This document shows positions 44,464 to 54,374 of a stretch of 64,000 nucleotides of DNA, piece by piece. The notes under the pieces were generated by a model that was not told where the DNA came from, did no database searches, and saw only the letters and a list, made by a program, of their open reading frames with translations. How positions within the stretch are numbered: the first letter of the stretch is position 1; each line of letters begins with the position of its first letter. Origin of the DNA: Oscillospiraceae bacterium (GTDB taxonomy: Bacteria; Bacillota; Clostridia; Oscillospirales; Acutalibacteraceae); NCBI GenBank assembly GCA_015066395.1, contig SVOL01000009.1, positions 1 through 64,000 of the forward strand, written 5' to 3'. The position numbers and the translations under genes are program-made.

Positions 44464-44491
44464 CGAGTCCGAACCTAAAAGTTCGGACTCG
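44464..44491 (-). terminator. Terminator beside the truncated tRNA-Pro
   Basis: A CGAGTCCGAAC/GTTCGGACTCG stem with a CTAAAA loop. On the minus strand it is followed by TTTTTAT. It sits at the same position relative to the tRNA 3' end as the terminator of the intact tRNA-Pro at 54880, so it is probably the original tRNA terminator. Confidence 0.75.
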
Positions 44492-44498
44492 CCTTATT

Positions 44499-44547
44499 TG
44501 GTCGAGGTGACGGGACTTGAACCCATGGCTTCTGCGTCCCGAACGCA
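44499..44547 (-). repeat. Truncated tRNA-Pro 3' part (probable island attachment repeat)
   Basis: These 49 nt match the 3' part of the intact tRNA-Pro(CGG) at 54880-54928 at 47 positions, including the encoded CCA, acceptor, T arm and anticodon arm, and then diverge. It is the expected distal direct repeat for an element inserted at the 3' end of the minus-strand tRNA. It cannot give a functional tRNA. Confidence 0.85.
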
Positions 44548-44822
44548 TCTAAAAGCCTCTTCTTTAGCCGTATTTGGCGGTTTATAAGGCTTTTCTCTCG
44601 GTCGAAAAATTGTCTTTGCGCATCTTTTCTCCACTGTTTCCACGTGTTCCAAATCGCACTGTGGGATGAAATGCGGTCGTAAAATAAAGATAAACTCTCT
44701 CCGTTTTTGTAATCGTCCTACAGTTAAAACAGCAGTTTTATGTGGTCGTTTAAGAACGAGAGGTTTTTGCTTCTGTTTTCGGTAGTTTACCTTACTTTCT
44801 AACTAAAATCAAGTAGTAAAAG
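44548..44822. other. Island left-end spacer, no gene seen
   Basis: No credible gene is seen. A minus-strand frame runs from here into the tRNA fragment, as often happens beside tRNA attachment sites, but no integrase motif is visible. Confidence 0.4.
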
Positions 44823-44841
44823 TTACTACGTATTAACCAAA
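44823..44841 (+). repeat. Direct repeat near the island left end
   Basis: TTACTACGTATTAACCAAA. The same 19-mer with one change is at 54812-54830, just inside the other tRNA copy. Confidence 0.6.
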
Positions 44842-44927
44842 AAAAAGGATTTGAAGATAAATATTTTTTATAAAAATACATTTGTAATGTAAAAATTGTA
44901 AATATAAAAATTTTATGTGGGTATATC

Positions 44928-44956
44928 TTGACGAAGACTATACGACATGGTATAAT
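44928..44956 (+). promoter_or_regulatory. Promoter for V-ATPase operon
   Basis: TTGACG (44928-44933), a 17-nt spacer and a consensus TATAAT (44951-44956). Transcription should start near 44963, leaving a leader of about 115 nt. Confidence 0.8.
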
Positions 44957-44986
44957 AATATAAAATCGAATAGTTATAATAATATT

Positions 44987-45035
44987 TAAGGGAACCAACT
45001 GACTGCAGAGGACACTGGCTCCCTTATGTTTTTTT
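44987..45035 (+). promoter_or_regulatory. Leader hairpin/attenuator, candidate Na+ riboswitch (DUF1646-like)
   Basis: The leader contains GGGAACCAACTGACTGCAG followed by AGGACACTGGCTCCC, which folds by AAGGGA/TCCCTT and CCA/TGG pairs, and a T run comes directly after. It therefore looks like a terminator overlapping a compact motif. Position before a V-ATPase/Trk operon suggests a Na+-sensing RNA of the DUF1646 type. This is an inference from appearance and context and needs a covariance-model search. Confidence 0.45.
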
Positions 45036-45077
45036 ATAGCAAATCATTATGATTAAATATAAAAAGGAGATAGCATT

Positions 45078-45686
45078 ATGGAAGTACAACTCCAAGAACT
45101 GATTGACCAAATTAAAAAGGATGGTGTAGAGGCTGCTGAAACAGAGGCGGAAGCTATACTTAAATCCGCAAAAGAAAAAGCGGAGAAAATTATTTCCGAT
45201 GCACAGGCACAGGCAGATAAAATTTTGATTAATGCTAAAGCTGAGAATGACCGAATGGTGAAGTCAAGTGAGGATGCTATTCGTCAGGCAGGTCGTAATC
45301 TGCTGATTTCTTTCAGAGAAAGTGTATCCAGAGAACTCAAATCAATTATAGGTGAAAACGTTTCCGCCGTATATTCATCGGAGTCACTTGCACAGCTTAT
45401 CGTTAGTATTGTCGAGAGTTGGGCAAACAAGCCTGATGCCGAATATATATCCGTGATCTTAAACAGTGAGAATTTGAAGAAACTTGAAGAAACCTTGCTG
45501 GCAGCCCTTAAAGAAAAAATGCTGAAGGGCATCACGCTGAAGGCAAATGATAATTTCGATGGTGGTTTCCGCATTGCTGTAAATAACGGTAGCGCTTACT
45601 ATGATTATTCTGCAGAAGCGGTCGTGGATATGCTTTCAAATTATCTCAGTCCTAAGGTTACCGAGCTTTTGAAAGAGGCGAAGTAA
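45078..45686 (+). CDS. ntpE: V-type ATPase subunit E
   Basis: This 202-residue peripheral-stalk protein has a long alpha-helical N-terminal half rich in Ala/Glu/Lys (AEAILKSAKEKAEKIISDAQ) and a C-terminal globular part with DNFDGGFRIAVNNGSAYYDY, as in subunit E. It is the first gene of a seven-gene V-ATPase operon (E, DUF2764/C-like, A, B, D, I, K), with AAGGAG before the ATG. Confidence 0.85.
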   Translation: MEVQLQELIDQIKKDGVEAAETEAEAILKSAKEKAEKIISDAQAQADKILINAKAENDRMVKSSEDAIRQAGRNLLISFRESVSRELKSIIGENVSAVYSSESLAQLIVSIVESWANKPDAEYISVILNSENLKKLEETLLAALKEKMLKGITLKANDNFDGGFRIAVNNGSAYYDYSAEAVVDMLSNYLSPKVTELLKEAK

Positions 45687-45691
45687 TAACT

Positions 45692-46249
45692 ATGGCTGAA
45701 TACTATTTAATATCGCAGTTACCATCTTTGGATGGAATCAGCGAAAATGCTCCGCTTCCGATTACCGAAGAACGATTTACAGAGCTTTGCAATCGCTTTT
45801 TAGGGAAAAAAGCACAGAATGAGATGAAAAAGCTAACGCTGTCCCCACCGAAAAGTTTTGAGAGTTCGGGTTCTGCGTTGATTGATAGCTTTAACGAAAG
45901 CGAACGGAATTTACGGTTTGCACTTGGTAAAGTTCGGGCAGAAAAAATGAAAAAGCCATTTGATACGGAAAACAGAATTTTGCCCGTGGAATATATCAAA
46001 GCGGCGAGTACAGCAATAGAGATGGAAAACCCGATGGATGCGGAAAAATATCTAAACCGTTACCGCTTGGAAATCTTAGAAACGTTAAGACCTATGGATA
46101 GTTTTTCTGAGGATTATATTTTCTATTACGGACTTAAGTTGAAACTGTTTCTCCGCATAAGACAGTTCGATACAAAAGCAGGAGAAGAAGCATACAGAAA
46201 TATTTACAACTCCATTTTAAACGGAGATAGGTTGGAGGCAAAACAATGA
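45692..46249 (+). CDS. DUF2764 protein, probable V-ATPase subunit C-like
   Basis: This 185-residue protein begins AEYYLISQLPSLDGISENAPLPIT, like the DUF2764 proteins found only in V-ATPase operons of the Chlamydia/spirochaete/Bacteroidetes type. By position between E and A it probably replaces subunit C, linking stator and ring. It lies 5 nt after ntpE and overlaps the A gene start by 4 nt. Confidence 0.75.
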   Translation: MAEYYLISQLPSLDGISENAPLPITEERFTELCNRFLGKKAQNEMKKLTLSPPKSFESSGSALIDSFNESERNLRFALGKVRAEKMKKPFDTENRILPVEYIKAASTAIEMENPMDAEKYLNRYRLEILETLRPMDSFSEDYIFYYGLKLKLFLRIRQFDTKAGEEAYRNIYNSILNGDRLEAKQ

Positions 46250-48015
46250 CCGAGAATAAAGGAAAGGTAGTTAGCATAAATGGAAACTTGGTGTCGGTAG
46301 AGTTTGACGGCAACGTTTCTATGAACGAAATATGCTATGTTTTTGTGGGTGATACTGCCCTAAAAAGCGAGGTTATCCGCATAAGAGGAAATATCGCACA
46401 AATACAGGTTTACGAAATGACCGATGGCATTAAATGCGGAGATAATGTGGAATTTACGGGAGATATGCTGTCCGCAGATCTCGGCCCCGGTTTGCTCGGT
46501 CAGATATATGACGGACTGCAAAATCCACTTCCTGTTTTAGCAGAGCAAGCAGGCTGGTTTTTGGAAAGAGGAATTTACGCAGACGGGCTTAACACTGAAA
46601 AGAAATGGGAGTTTACACCGACTGCACAAGTCGGCGACATTGTTCGTGCGGGCGAATACATCGGAACCGTTCCCGAAGGCCCGTTTACACATAAAATTTT
46701 TGTTCCCTTTTATCTTTTTGGAAACTATACGGTAAAATCCATTGCCGAAAAGGGCGAATATACCGTTAAGGAAACGATTGCGGTTTTAACCGATGAACGA
46801 GGTCGTGAGATACCCGTATCTATGTCTTTCAAGTGGCCTGTTAAACGCGCGGTTAAATGCTACAGCGAGAGATTGGCACCTATTGAAACTATGGAAACCA
46901 AAGTTCGTCTTATCGACTCCTTCTTCCCCGTAGCAAAAGGCGGCACATATTGTACGCCCGGACCTTTCGGTGCAGGTAAGACCGTATTGCAGCATACCAC
47001 ATCGAAATATGCGGATGTAGATATCGTTATTATCGCCGCCTGCGGTGAGCGTGCCGGTGAAGTTGTTGAAACGCTCACTGAGTTTCCCGAGCTGATAGAT
47101 CCCAAAACCGGACGTTCGCTTATGGAACGAACCATTATTATATGTAATACTTCTTCTATGCCTGTTGCATCCCGTGAAGCTTCGGTTTACACTGCGGTAA
47201 CACTTGCTGAGTACTATCGACAGATGGGACTTCATGTTCTTATGTTGGCAGACTCAACATCTCGCTGGGCACAGGCGATGCGTGAAATGTCGGGCAGACT
47301 TGAAGAAATCCCCGGTGAAGAAGCTTTCCCTGCATATCTTGAATCTTATATTGCAGCCTTTTATGAAAGAGCAGGTTATGTCCGCTTGCCTGATGGCAGT
47401 ACCGGTTCTGTTACTATCGGAGGCACCGTATCCCCTGCAGGCGGCAATTTTGAGGAACCCGTAACACAGGCGACTTTAAAGGTTGTAGGTGCATTCCACG
47501 GTCTTTCCCGTGAACGTTCGGATGCAAGAAAGTATCCGGCAATTGACCCGCTTATCTCCTGGTCAAAATATAACAGCGTTATTGACGGCGAAAAATTGGA
47601 ATTTTGTAAAGGCATTCTTCATCACGGTGACGAGATCGGCTCAATGATGAAGGTTGTCGGTGAAGAAGGTACTACTCTTTCTGATTACATTACCTATTTA
47701 AAATCCGAAATGCTCGATGCCGTTTATCTGCAACAGAACTCATTTGATTTAGTTGAGGCAAATTGTGGAAGATTGCGTCAGCGCTATGTTACCGATAAAC
47801 TCGTATATATTTTAGGCAGTAATTACGCTGTTCAGAATAAAGACGATGCACGTAGCTTCTTTAACCGTATGCGCCAGAAATTTATTGACTGGAATTATAC
47901 CGAGTTTGAGAGCGAAGCATTCAAAAAAGCAGAATCTGAGATTGATGAATTGTATCGTAAGGTTGATGGCAAATTAGCCGCACCTGCCGAAAAACTATTA
48001 AAGGACGGTGAATGA
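46246..48015 (+). CDS. ntpA: V-type ATPase catalytic subunit A
   Basis: This 589-residue protein is the catalytic subunit, with Walker [13 protein letters not shown], Walker [14 protein letters not shown] and the long non-homologous insert before the P-loop. The length fits the A family. It is 4 nt overlapped by the upstream and 4 nt by the downstream gene. With B it forms the ATP-driven head that pumps Na+ or H+. Confidence 0.97.
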   Translation: MTENKGKVVSINGNLVSVEFDGNVSMNEICYVFVGDTALKSEVIRIRGNIAQIQVYEMTDGIKCGDNVEFTGDMLSADLGPGLLGQIYDGLQNPLPVLAEQAGWFLERGIYADGLNTEKKWEFTPTAQVGDIVRAGEYIGTVPEGPFTHKIFVPFYLFGNYTVKSIAEKGEYTVKETIAVLTDERGREIPVSMSFKWPVKRAVKCYSERLAPIETMETKVRLIDSFFPVAKGGTYCTPGPFGAGKTVLQHTTSKYADVDIVIIAACGERAGEVVETLTEFPELIDPKTGRSLMERTIIICNTSSMPVASREASVYTAVTLAEYYRQMGLHVLMLADSTSRWAQAMREMSGRLEEIPGEEAFPAYLESYIAAFYERAGYVRLPDGSTGSVTIGGTVSPAGGNFEEPVTQATLKVVGAFHGLSRERSDARKYPAIDPLISWSKYNSVIDGEKLEFCKGILHHGDEIGSMMKVVGEEGTTLSDYITYLKSEMLDAVYLQQNSFDLVEANCGRLRQRYVTDKLVYILGSNYAVQNKDDARSFFNRMRQKFIDWNYTEFESEAFKKAESEIDELYRKVDGKLAAPAEKLLKDGE

Positions 48016-49313
48016 GAGTGAACAAAGTATATAACCGAATAGAATCTATCACCGGTAATGTTATCACTGTCCGAGCAAACGGTGTTCAGTATAAGGAATT
48101 GGCACAGATCAATACGCGTTTCGGCAAATCTCTGGCTCAGGTTAACAAGATCGAGGGCGATATCGTATCCTTGCAGGTCTTTGCCGGCGGTCAGGGTGTT
48201 TCCACAGGAGATGAAGTGCGCTTTTTAGGCCACGAAATGCGAGTATCGTTCAGTGAAGATTTGTTAGGACGTATATTCAACGGATCAGGTGAACCAAGAG
48301 ATAAAGGCCCTGCACTCACGGAAAATATGAAGCCCATTGGCGGCCCCTCTGTTAATCCTACCAAACGTATTCTTGCCAACCGAATGATGAGAACCAACAT
48401 TCCTATGATTGATATGTTTAATACCTTAGTTGTTTCTCAGAAATTGCCCATTTTCTCCATTTCCGGAGAGCCGTATAACCAGCTTCTTGCTCGTATTGCA
48501 ATGCAGGCTGAGGCAGATGTAATCGTCCTTGGCGGTATGGGTCTTAAATATGATGACTTCTTGTATTTTAAGGATGCACTTTCCAAAGGCGGTGCTTTAA
48601 GTAAAACCGTTATGTTTATTCACACTGCATCCGATCCTACCGTTGAGTGTATGATGATTCCCGACATGGTATTGGCAGTAGCAGAGCAATTTGCGCTTCA
48701 GAATAAAGACGTATTGGTGCTCCTTACCGATATGACCAACTTTGCTGATGCTATGAAGGAAATTGCCATTACGCAGGAACAGGTACCGTCTAACCGTGGA
48801 TATCCCGGAGACCTGTATTCTCAGCTTGCCGCCCGTTACGAAAAGGCAGTTGACTTTGCCGATTCCGGTTCAGTTACCGTTTTGGCGGTTACTACCATGC
48901 CCGGTGATGATGTAACCCATCCCGTCCCCGACAATACGGGATATATTACCGAAGGTCAGTATTACCTTAAAGGCGGTCGTATAGAGCCGTTCGGTTCTCT
49001 TTCCCGACTGAAGCAAAACGTAAACGGTAAAACACGAAAAGACCATCGAGCAATTATGGATGCGATGATTCGCCTTTATTCTTCTTATAAGGAAACGCTT
49101 GAAAAGAAAAACATGGGCTTTTCTATGAGCCGTTGGGATGAAAAATTGCTGAAATACGGTGAACTTTTTGAAAGCAAACTAATGTCGCTGTCCGTTAATC
49201 TTCCGCTTGAGGATGCACTTGATTTAGGATGGGAAATTTTAGCGGATTGCTTCGAAAAGGACGAAACCGGAATAAAATCAGACCTTACTGATGAATTTTG
49301 GCCTAAAGGTTAA
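48012..49313 (+). CDS. ntpB: V-type ATPase subunit B
   Basis: This 433-residue non-catalytic nucleotide-binding subunit shows the expected A/B similarity without a functional P-loop ([12 protein letters not shown] in place of GxGxGKT). [15 protein letters not shown] and PGYLGDLY-like [15 protein letters not shown] are typical. The start overlaps ntpA by 4 nt, and an alternative GTG two codons later is possible. Confidence 0.97.
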   Translation: MRVNKVYNRIESITGNVITVRANGVQYKELAQINTRFGKSLAQVNKIEGDIVSLQVFAGGQGVSTGDEVRFLGHEMRVSFSEDLLGRIFNGSGEPRDKGPALTENMKPIGGPSVNPTKRILANRMMRTNIPMIDMFNTLVVSQKLPIFSISGEPYNQLLARIAMQAEADVIVLGGMGLKYDDFLYFKDALSKGGALSKTVMFIHTASDPTVECMMIPDMVLAVAEQFALQNKDVLVLLTDMTNFADAMKEIAITQEQVPSNRGYPGDLYSQLAARYEKAVDFADSGSVTVLAVTTMPGDDVTHPVPDNTGYITEGQYYLKGGRIEPFGSLSRLKQNVNGKTRKDHRAIMDAMIRLYSSYKETLEKKNMGFSMSRWDEKLLKYGELFESKLMSLSVNLPLEDALDLGWEILADCFEKDETGIKSDLTDEFWPKG

Positions 49314-49327
49314 GGAGGTCTGTAGTT

Positions 49328-49960
49328 TTGGCAAAAATCAAACTGACTAAAAACGAGTTGAAGGTACAAAAGGACGCACTTAAAATGTACCGAAGATATT
49401 TGCCTACTCTGACACTGAAAAAGCAACAACTCCAATCGGAGATTCGCACAATTGAAGCCAAGGCGAAGGCCGTAAGAAAAGAAAGAGAAGACCTTGAATT
49501 TGGGTTTAGGGAATGGATTGCTGTTTTTAGTGAAATGGATGCCTTCCCAAAGGGAATTATAACCGTCAGCAATATTCGCAAAGGAAAAGGAAACATTGCG
49601 GGCGTTGATATTCCTACATTTGAGGGTGCGGATTTCTCACGAGGAGATTATGACTTTTATGAAACACCTCTTTGGGTGGACATAGCCGCAAACCATATGG
49701 AGAAGGCAATGTCCCTCGATTTAGAGGCGGAAGTGTTAGATGAACAGGTTAGGCTGTTAGAGATTGAATTACTTGCAACCTCTCAAAGAGTAAACCTGTT
49801 TGAAAAGGTTAAAATTCCCGAAACCGAGGAAAATATCAAAAAAATATCGATTTATATGGCAGACCAACAGGTTAGTGCCGTAGTGCGTTCAAAAATATCA
49901 AAGCGCAAGATAGCCCTACGTAATGCTGTGGCTTCCGAAAAGGAGGTTTATTCATTATGA
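49328..49960 (+). CDS. ntpD: V-type ATPase subunit D
   Basis: This 210-residue central-stalk protein has the typical long N- and C-terminal coiled coils (KNELKVQKDALKMYRRYLP and the C-terminal LLEIELLATSQRVN). It transmits rotation from the AB head to the membrane ring. It uses a TTG start with AAGGAGG upstream, and its stop overlaps the subunit I start (ATGA). Confidence 0.88.
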   Translation: MAKIKLTKNELKVQKDALKMYRRYLPTLTLKKQQLQSEIRTIEAKAKAVRKEREDLEFGFREWIAVFSEMDAFPKGIITVSNIRKGKGNIAGVDIPTFEGADFSRGDYDFYETPLWVDIAANHMEKAMSLDLEAEVLDEQVRLLEIELLATSQRVNLFEKVKIPETEENIKKISIYMADQQVSAVVRSKISKRKIALRNAVASEKEVYSL

Positions 49961-51879
49961 TAGTGCCTATGAAAAAAGTATCTCTTATCATAAGAGAAGA
50001 TAAAAAGGCTGAAACCCTAAAAAAGCTACGCAAATTAGGGATTATCCACATTGAGATAGCTGAAGGATCAGGCGAACGACTTGTAGAACTCAGGGATCAA
50101 ATCGCTTTGCTCGAAAGTGCAGTTTTCACCATAGGAAAAAACAAAAATGCAGAACAAAAAGACGTGAGTGCTACAGAAGCATTGTCCGTTGCAAATGAAA
50201 TTGCATCCCTTGGTGAAGAGAAAAAGCAGTGTCAGGCTGAACGGATTGCTCTGAGTTCTGAGCTTGAACGTTTAAAAAGCTGGGGAGATATTGAGCCCGA
50301 CAGCATAAGCGACCTTGAGGCTAAGGGAATTAAAATATCTTTCTATGAGATGCCGAAGTCCGAGTATGAGGCGTTACCTGACAGCGTTAAAACCGTAAAG
50401 CTTGATGCGAACAAATCGTCAGTCAAATTCTTGTTGCTCCACGCTGATTCGGATGACATCGATGAAGTCGTATCATCTTTGAACAGTTGCCGATTATCAT
50501 TGCCGCAGATGTCTACCGACCAAATGAGGCAAAAGATTTCCAAATTAAATGTTCGAATTGATGCAATAGATGATCAGATTGCTGCTTTTATCTGTCATAC
50601 AGAGAGCCTAAAAAGAGCAATAAAAGCCTTTGAAAAGGAAATCGAATTTGAAACTTACGCTACGGGGATGGCAGATGAAAACCTATCTTCCGATGGTGGC
50701 GGCGCGGTTTCTGTTGCTTATTTCAAGGGATATATCGAAGAAGAAAATCTTGATAGATTAAAGCAGACTGCTAAGGACAATTCGTGGGGACTTCTTGTGG
50801 AAGAGCCAAGCGAAGAGGATAACGCTCCCACCAAACTTAAAAACAACAAGTTTGTAAGTCTTATTTATCCTCTGACCGACTTCTTAGGTACCGTTCCCGG
50901 ATATTTTGAGTATGACATTTCGGGTTGGTTTTTGGCGTTTATACTCATATTCTTCGGCATTATTTTCGGTGATGGCGGATACGGATTGCTGATTTGTGCT
51001 GTTGCGTCTATACCGATTATAAAATCGCTTATTACCAAAAAGCAGATTTCACCTATATTTTTACTCGTAGGACTTTTCGGTCTGTCAACCGTTCTGTGGG
51101 GAACGCTTACCTGTACTTGGTTCGGTCTCTCTCCGGAGCAGTTACCCGAGTGGTTAAAGAGCTTATCCATACCGGTAATTTCAAATGTCTATGCCGATAA
51201 GCTTTGGAGCCTGCCTTGGACTCCTGACGGTGTGGGGCTTACCACGGCTCAAAACTTGCAGATATTCTGCTTCTCGCTGGCTTTGATACAGCTCACTGTG
51301 GCTCATATAAAGGGCGCTGTAAGGAACAAGAGTAGTATCAAAATGCTGGGTGATATCGGTTCAATATTACAGCTTTTAGGCATTTACTATTTAGTGCTAA
51401 GCCTTGTTGTAAATGCCGAGGTGTTCAGCTTTGGGCTGATTATCGGCTCAATTCCCGTAGGAACAGTTGCTATCGCATTAATTGGTATAGGATTTGTCCT
51501 GAGCTTCGTATTTTCTAACTATGAAGGAAGCATTATTAAATCCATACTTTCAAGCCTTACCAACATCGTATCGGTTTTGCTTGGTGTGGTAAATGTGTTC
51601 TCGGATATCGTTTCGTATATACGACTTTGGGCTGTCGGTCTTGCAGGAGCCGCAATATCCGCAACGGTAAACGAGCTCGCAGGACCATTACTCGGTAACT
51701 TCATGTTTATGATACTTGCTATTGTACTGTTGGTGTTTGGACACGGACTGAATATGATATTGAATATTCTGTCGGTTATCGTTCACGGAATCAGACTTAA
51801 CACCTTAGAGTTCTCCTCGCATTTAGATATGTCGTGGAGTGGGCATAAATTTAAACCATTTAAAGAACAAATTGATTAA
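49957..51879 (+). CDS. ntpI: V-type ATPase subunit I
   Basis: This 640-residue stator protein has a cytosolic N-terminal half with coiled coils (about 1-310) and a C-terminal membrane half of seven or eight helices with FGIIFGDGGYGLL, VLLGVVNVFSDIVSYIRLWAVG (essential Arg) and FGHGLNMILNILSVIVHGIRLNTLEF. It forms the ion half-channels with the K ring. It overlaps ntpD by 4 nt. Confidence 0.93.
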   Translation: MIVPMKKVSLIIREDKKAETLKKLRKLGIIHIEIAEGSGERLVELRDQIALLESAVFTIGKNKNAEQKDVSATEALSVANEIASLGEEKKQCQAERIALSSELERLKSWGDIEPDSISDLEAKGIKISFYEMPKSEYEALPDSVKTVKLDANKSSVKFLLLHADSDDIDEVVSSLNSCRLSLPQMSTDQMRQKISKLNVRIDAIDDQIAAFICHTESLKRAIKAFEKEIEFETYATGMADENLSSDGGGAVSVAYFKGYIEEENLDRLKQTAKDNSWGLLVEEPSEEDNAPTKLKNNKFVSLIYPLTDFLGTVPGYFEYDISGWFLAFILIFFGIIFGDGGYGLLICAVASIPIIKSLITKKQISPIFLLVGLFGLSTVLWGTLTCTWFGLSPEQLPEWLKSLSIPVISNVYADKLWSLPWTPDGVGLTTAQNLQIFCFSLALIQLTVAHIKGAVRNKSSIKMLGDIGSILQLLGIYYLVLSLVVNAEVFSFGLIIGSIPVGTVAIALIGIGFVLSFVFSNYEGSIIKSILSSLTNIVSVLLGVVNVFSDIVSYIRLWAVGLAGAAISATVNELAGPLLGNFMFMILAIVLLVFGHGLNMILNILSVIVHGIRLNTLEFSSHLDMSWSGHKFKPFKEQID

Positions 51880-51892
51880 AAGGAGAATCATT

Positions 51893-52318
51893 ATGAATTT
51901 AGGATTACTTGGAACAGCATTGGCAATGGGTATTGCCGCAATCGGTTCAGCTATCGGTATCGGTATTGCGGGTCAGGCTTCGATCGGTGCTTGGAAAAAG
52001 TGCTACATGAGCAATAAGGCAGCACCGTTTATTCTTACTGTTTTCGCAGGTGCACCTCTTACACAGACAATTTACGGCTTTCTTTTGATGCAACAGATGA
52101 AGGCTTCCTCTGCTGATCCTGCCTTTTTGCTCGGTCTTGGAATCGCATCCGGTGTCGCCATGGCTTTCTCGGCTGTTTTTCAGGGCAAAGCCGGCGCTGC
52201 AGGTGCAGATGCTTTAGCTGAAACTGGAAAAGGCTTTTCACAGTACATCACTGTTGTCGGTCTTTGTGAAACCGTTGCGTTGTTCGCACTTGTTTTCAGC
52301 ATGGTAGCGTTAGGATAA
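51893..52318 (+). CDS. ntpK: V-type ATPase membrane ring subunit K
   Basis: This 141-residue proteolipid has four transmembrane helices from two fused hairpins. Residues match the Na+-binding site of E. hirae NtpK: a Thr-Gln in GAPLTQTIYG (T64/Q65 equivalents), a Gln in FQGKAGAAGADAL (Q110 equivalent) and the ion-binding Glu in GLCETVALF (E139 equivalent). The Leu61 equivalent appears to be Ala. I predict Na+ transport, though this is a by-eye alignment. ATG 51893 follows AAAGGAG. An upstream frame to 51839 overlaps ntpI and is rejected. Confidence 0.9.
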   Translation: MNLGLLGTALAMGIAAIGSAIGIGIAGQASIGAWKKCYMSNKAAPFILTVFAGAPLTQTIYGFLLMQQMKASSADPAFLLGLGIASGVAMAFSAVFQGKAGAAGADALAETGKGFSQYITVVGLCETVALFALVFSMVALG

Positions 52319-52319
52319 T

Positions 52320-53678
52320 ATGAAAAAACAACGGCTTCGGGTATCCACAACACATATTATATTGTTGAGCTTTTTAATAACGATATTGATAGGCGCATTA
52401 TCACTTTCGCTTCCCATAAGCTCTGCCAATGGAAAGGCAACACCTTTCTTGGATGCACTTTTTACGGCAACCACCTCCACCTGTGTTACAGGCTTGGTAG
52501 TAACGCCTACTTTTTCTTCTTGGAGTGTTTTCGGGCAGGTTGTTATTTTGATACTGATTCAAATCGGCGGTCTTGGTGTTATCACCATTATGTCGGGACT
52601 GATGATACTTCTGCACAAGAAAATGGGTATTGGCGACAGACTGCTCTTGCAAGATGCGTTTAATCTGAATTCGCTTTCGGGACTTGTTCGGTTTGTAAAA
52701 AAGGTCGTGGCAGGAACGCTCATAATAGAAGGTATCGGTGCCCTGCTTTACATGACGGTGTTTATCCCTGAGTTTGGTGCAAAAGGAATATGGATATCGG
52801 TGTTTACTTCTGTTTCAGCCTTTTGTAACGCCGGTATCGATATTATTGCTGAAAACAGTCTTTGCGATTATGCCCTTAATCCCATTATCAATATCGTTAC
52901 GTGTGCCTTGATTATTTTAGGCGGTATCGGTTATATCGTTTGGTGGGATGTACTTCGGGTCCTGAAACAAGCACGAAAGAAGAAAGTGAAATTTTTCAGA
53001 GATCTTACCCTGCACAGTAAAATCGCTATTACCGCAACCTTGCTTTTGATCTTTGTTGGTGCGGCTTTGATTTTTGCTTTTGAATACAACAATCCGCAAA
53101 CGATAAAAGACTATACGCTGTTGCAGAAAGTAGAAGTATCCTTATTTCAGTCGGTTACAACAAGAACTGCTGGCTTTGCAACAGTACCGCAAGAAAACCT
53201 CACGAACGCTTCATCGGTGGTGTGTTTACTGTTGATGTTTATCGGCGGTTCGCCCGTAGGTACAGCCGGCGGAATTAAAACGGTTACCTTTACCGTGCTT
53301 ATTGCCTCGGCATTCGCCTCTATTCGCAACAAGGAGGATACCGACCTCTTTGGCAGACGGCTCACAAAACAGGCTGTCAGCAAAGCTGTTGCCGTCACCT
53401 GTATATCTTTTATTATTATGTTTGCTTCAACGGTTTTGCTTTCTACCGTAACAGATGCAAGTGCACTGGATATCGTTTATGAAACGGTCAGTGCAACGGC
53501 AACCGTAGGTCTTACAAGAAACCTTACTGCCTCTCTTGACAGTATCGGTAAACTCATTATTATCATAACTATGTATCTTGGCAGAGTAGGCCCTATATCG
53601 CTTGCCGTTGCGTTTAAACGAAGCAAAGATAATCAGAATATTGTTAGAAACCCCACCCAAGAAATCAGCGTGGGATAA
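52320..53678 (+). CDS. TrkH/KtrB/NtpJ-family K+ uptake channel protein
   Basis: This 452-residue membrane protein has the four M1-P-M2 repeats of the TrkH/KtrB superfamily. Pore-like segments are TATSTCVTGL, FTSVSAFCNAGID, QSVTTRTAGFATV and ETVSATATVGLT. In E. hirae the homologue NtpJ ends the Na+-V-ATPase operon and imports K+ in exchange for pumped Na+. It starts directly after ntpK, so it is co-transcribed. Ion choice (K+ or Na+) is not certain. Confidence 0.88.
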   Translation: MKKQRLRVSTTHIILLSFLITILIGALSLSLPISSANGKATPFLDALFTATTSTCVTGLVVTPTFSSWSVFGQVVILILIQIGGLGVITIMSGLMILLHKKMGIGDRLLLQDAFNLNSLSGLVRFVKKVVAGTLIIEGIGALLYMTVFIPEFGAKGIWISVFTSVSAFCNAGIDIIAENSLCDYALNPIINIVTCALIILGGIGYIVWWDVLRVLKQARKKKVKFFRDLTLHSKIAITATLLLIFVGAALIFAFEYNNPQTIKDYTLLQKVEVSLFQSVTTRTAGFATVPQENLTNASSVVCLLLMFIGGSPVGTAGGIKTVTFTVLIASAFASIRNKEDTDLFGRRLTKQAVSKAVAVTCISFIIMFASTVLLSTVTDASALDIVYETVSATATVGLTRNLTASLDSIGKLIIIITMYLGRVGPISLAVAFKRSKDNQNIVRNPTQEISVG

Positions 53679-53692
53679 GAAGGGATAATTTT

Positions 53693-54343
53693 ATGAGTAT
53701 CAATAAAACCTATGCCGTGTTAGGTCTCGGCAGATACGGAAGAGCTGTTGCAGAAGAGCTTGTAAAGAATGGTGCGGAGGTTTTGGCTGTTGATATTGAT
53801 CAAAACAATGTCAATAACGCCATTGAAACAATTCCCGTATGCAAATGTGCCGACATTACCGAGCCGGAGGCAATTAAAAGGCTTGGCATATCTAATATCG
53901 ACGTTGTCATAGTTGCTATGGCAAGCAATCTTGAAGCCAGCGTTATGGCTGTAACTCTTTGTAAAGAAGCGGGCGTTCCGAACGTTATCGTTAAATGCGG
54001 CAACGAAATGCACCAAAAGATTTTAAGCCGTGTGGGTGCAGATAAGGTGATATTCCCCGAAAAAGAATCAGGAACCAGACTTGCCAAGAATCTGCTCACA
54101 TCAGGCTTCTCGGAAATGATAGAGCTTTCCGATGAAGTATCTATGGTAGAAATCGACGTAAGAGATGAATGGGTTGGTAAAACACTGATAGAACTGAGCT
54201 TGCGTAAAAAATATTACATTAACGTAGTTGCGATACGAAACAGTGATAAAATCAGCACAACAGTAGATCCTGCACTTCCTTTAGAAAAAGGAATGCAGCT
54301 TATCGTGATAGCAAACACATTAAAACTCCAAAAATTGAAATAA
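53693..54343 (+). CDS. TrkA/KtrA-type K+ uptake regulator
   Basis: This 216-residue cytosolic RCK protein has an NAD(H)/ATP-binding Rossmann fold (AVLGLGRYGRAVAEEL, VLAVDIDQNNV) and an RCK_C part (about 130-216). It gates the channel encoded upstream in response to nucleotides. AAGGGA precedes the ATG. It is the last gene of the V-ATPase/K+ operon. Confidence 0.9.
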   Translation: MSINKTYAVLGLGRYGRAVAEELVKNGAEVLAVDIDQNNVNNAIETIPVCKCADITEPEAIKRLGISNIDVVIVAMASNLEASVMAVTLCKEAGVPNVIVKCGNEMHQKILSRVGADKVIFPEKESGTRLAKNLLTSGFSEMIELSDEVSMVEIDVRDEWVGKTLIELSLRKKYYINVVAIRNSDKISTTVDPALPLEKGMQLIVIANTLKLQKLK

Positions 54344-54374
54344 TTTCGTGGCATTGATATGAAAGAACATAGCA

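Noticed and set aside
44548-44760. Integrase C-terminus beside the tRNA fragment
   Set aside because: The minus-strand frame into the tRNA fragment has no tyrosine-recombinase motif (no R-H-R-Y box), so I do not call a gene.
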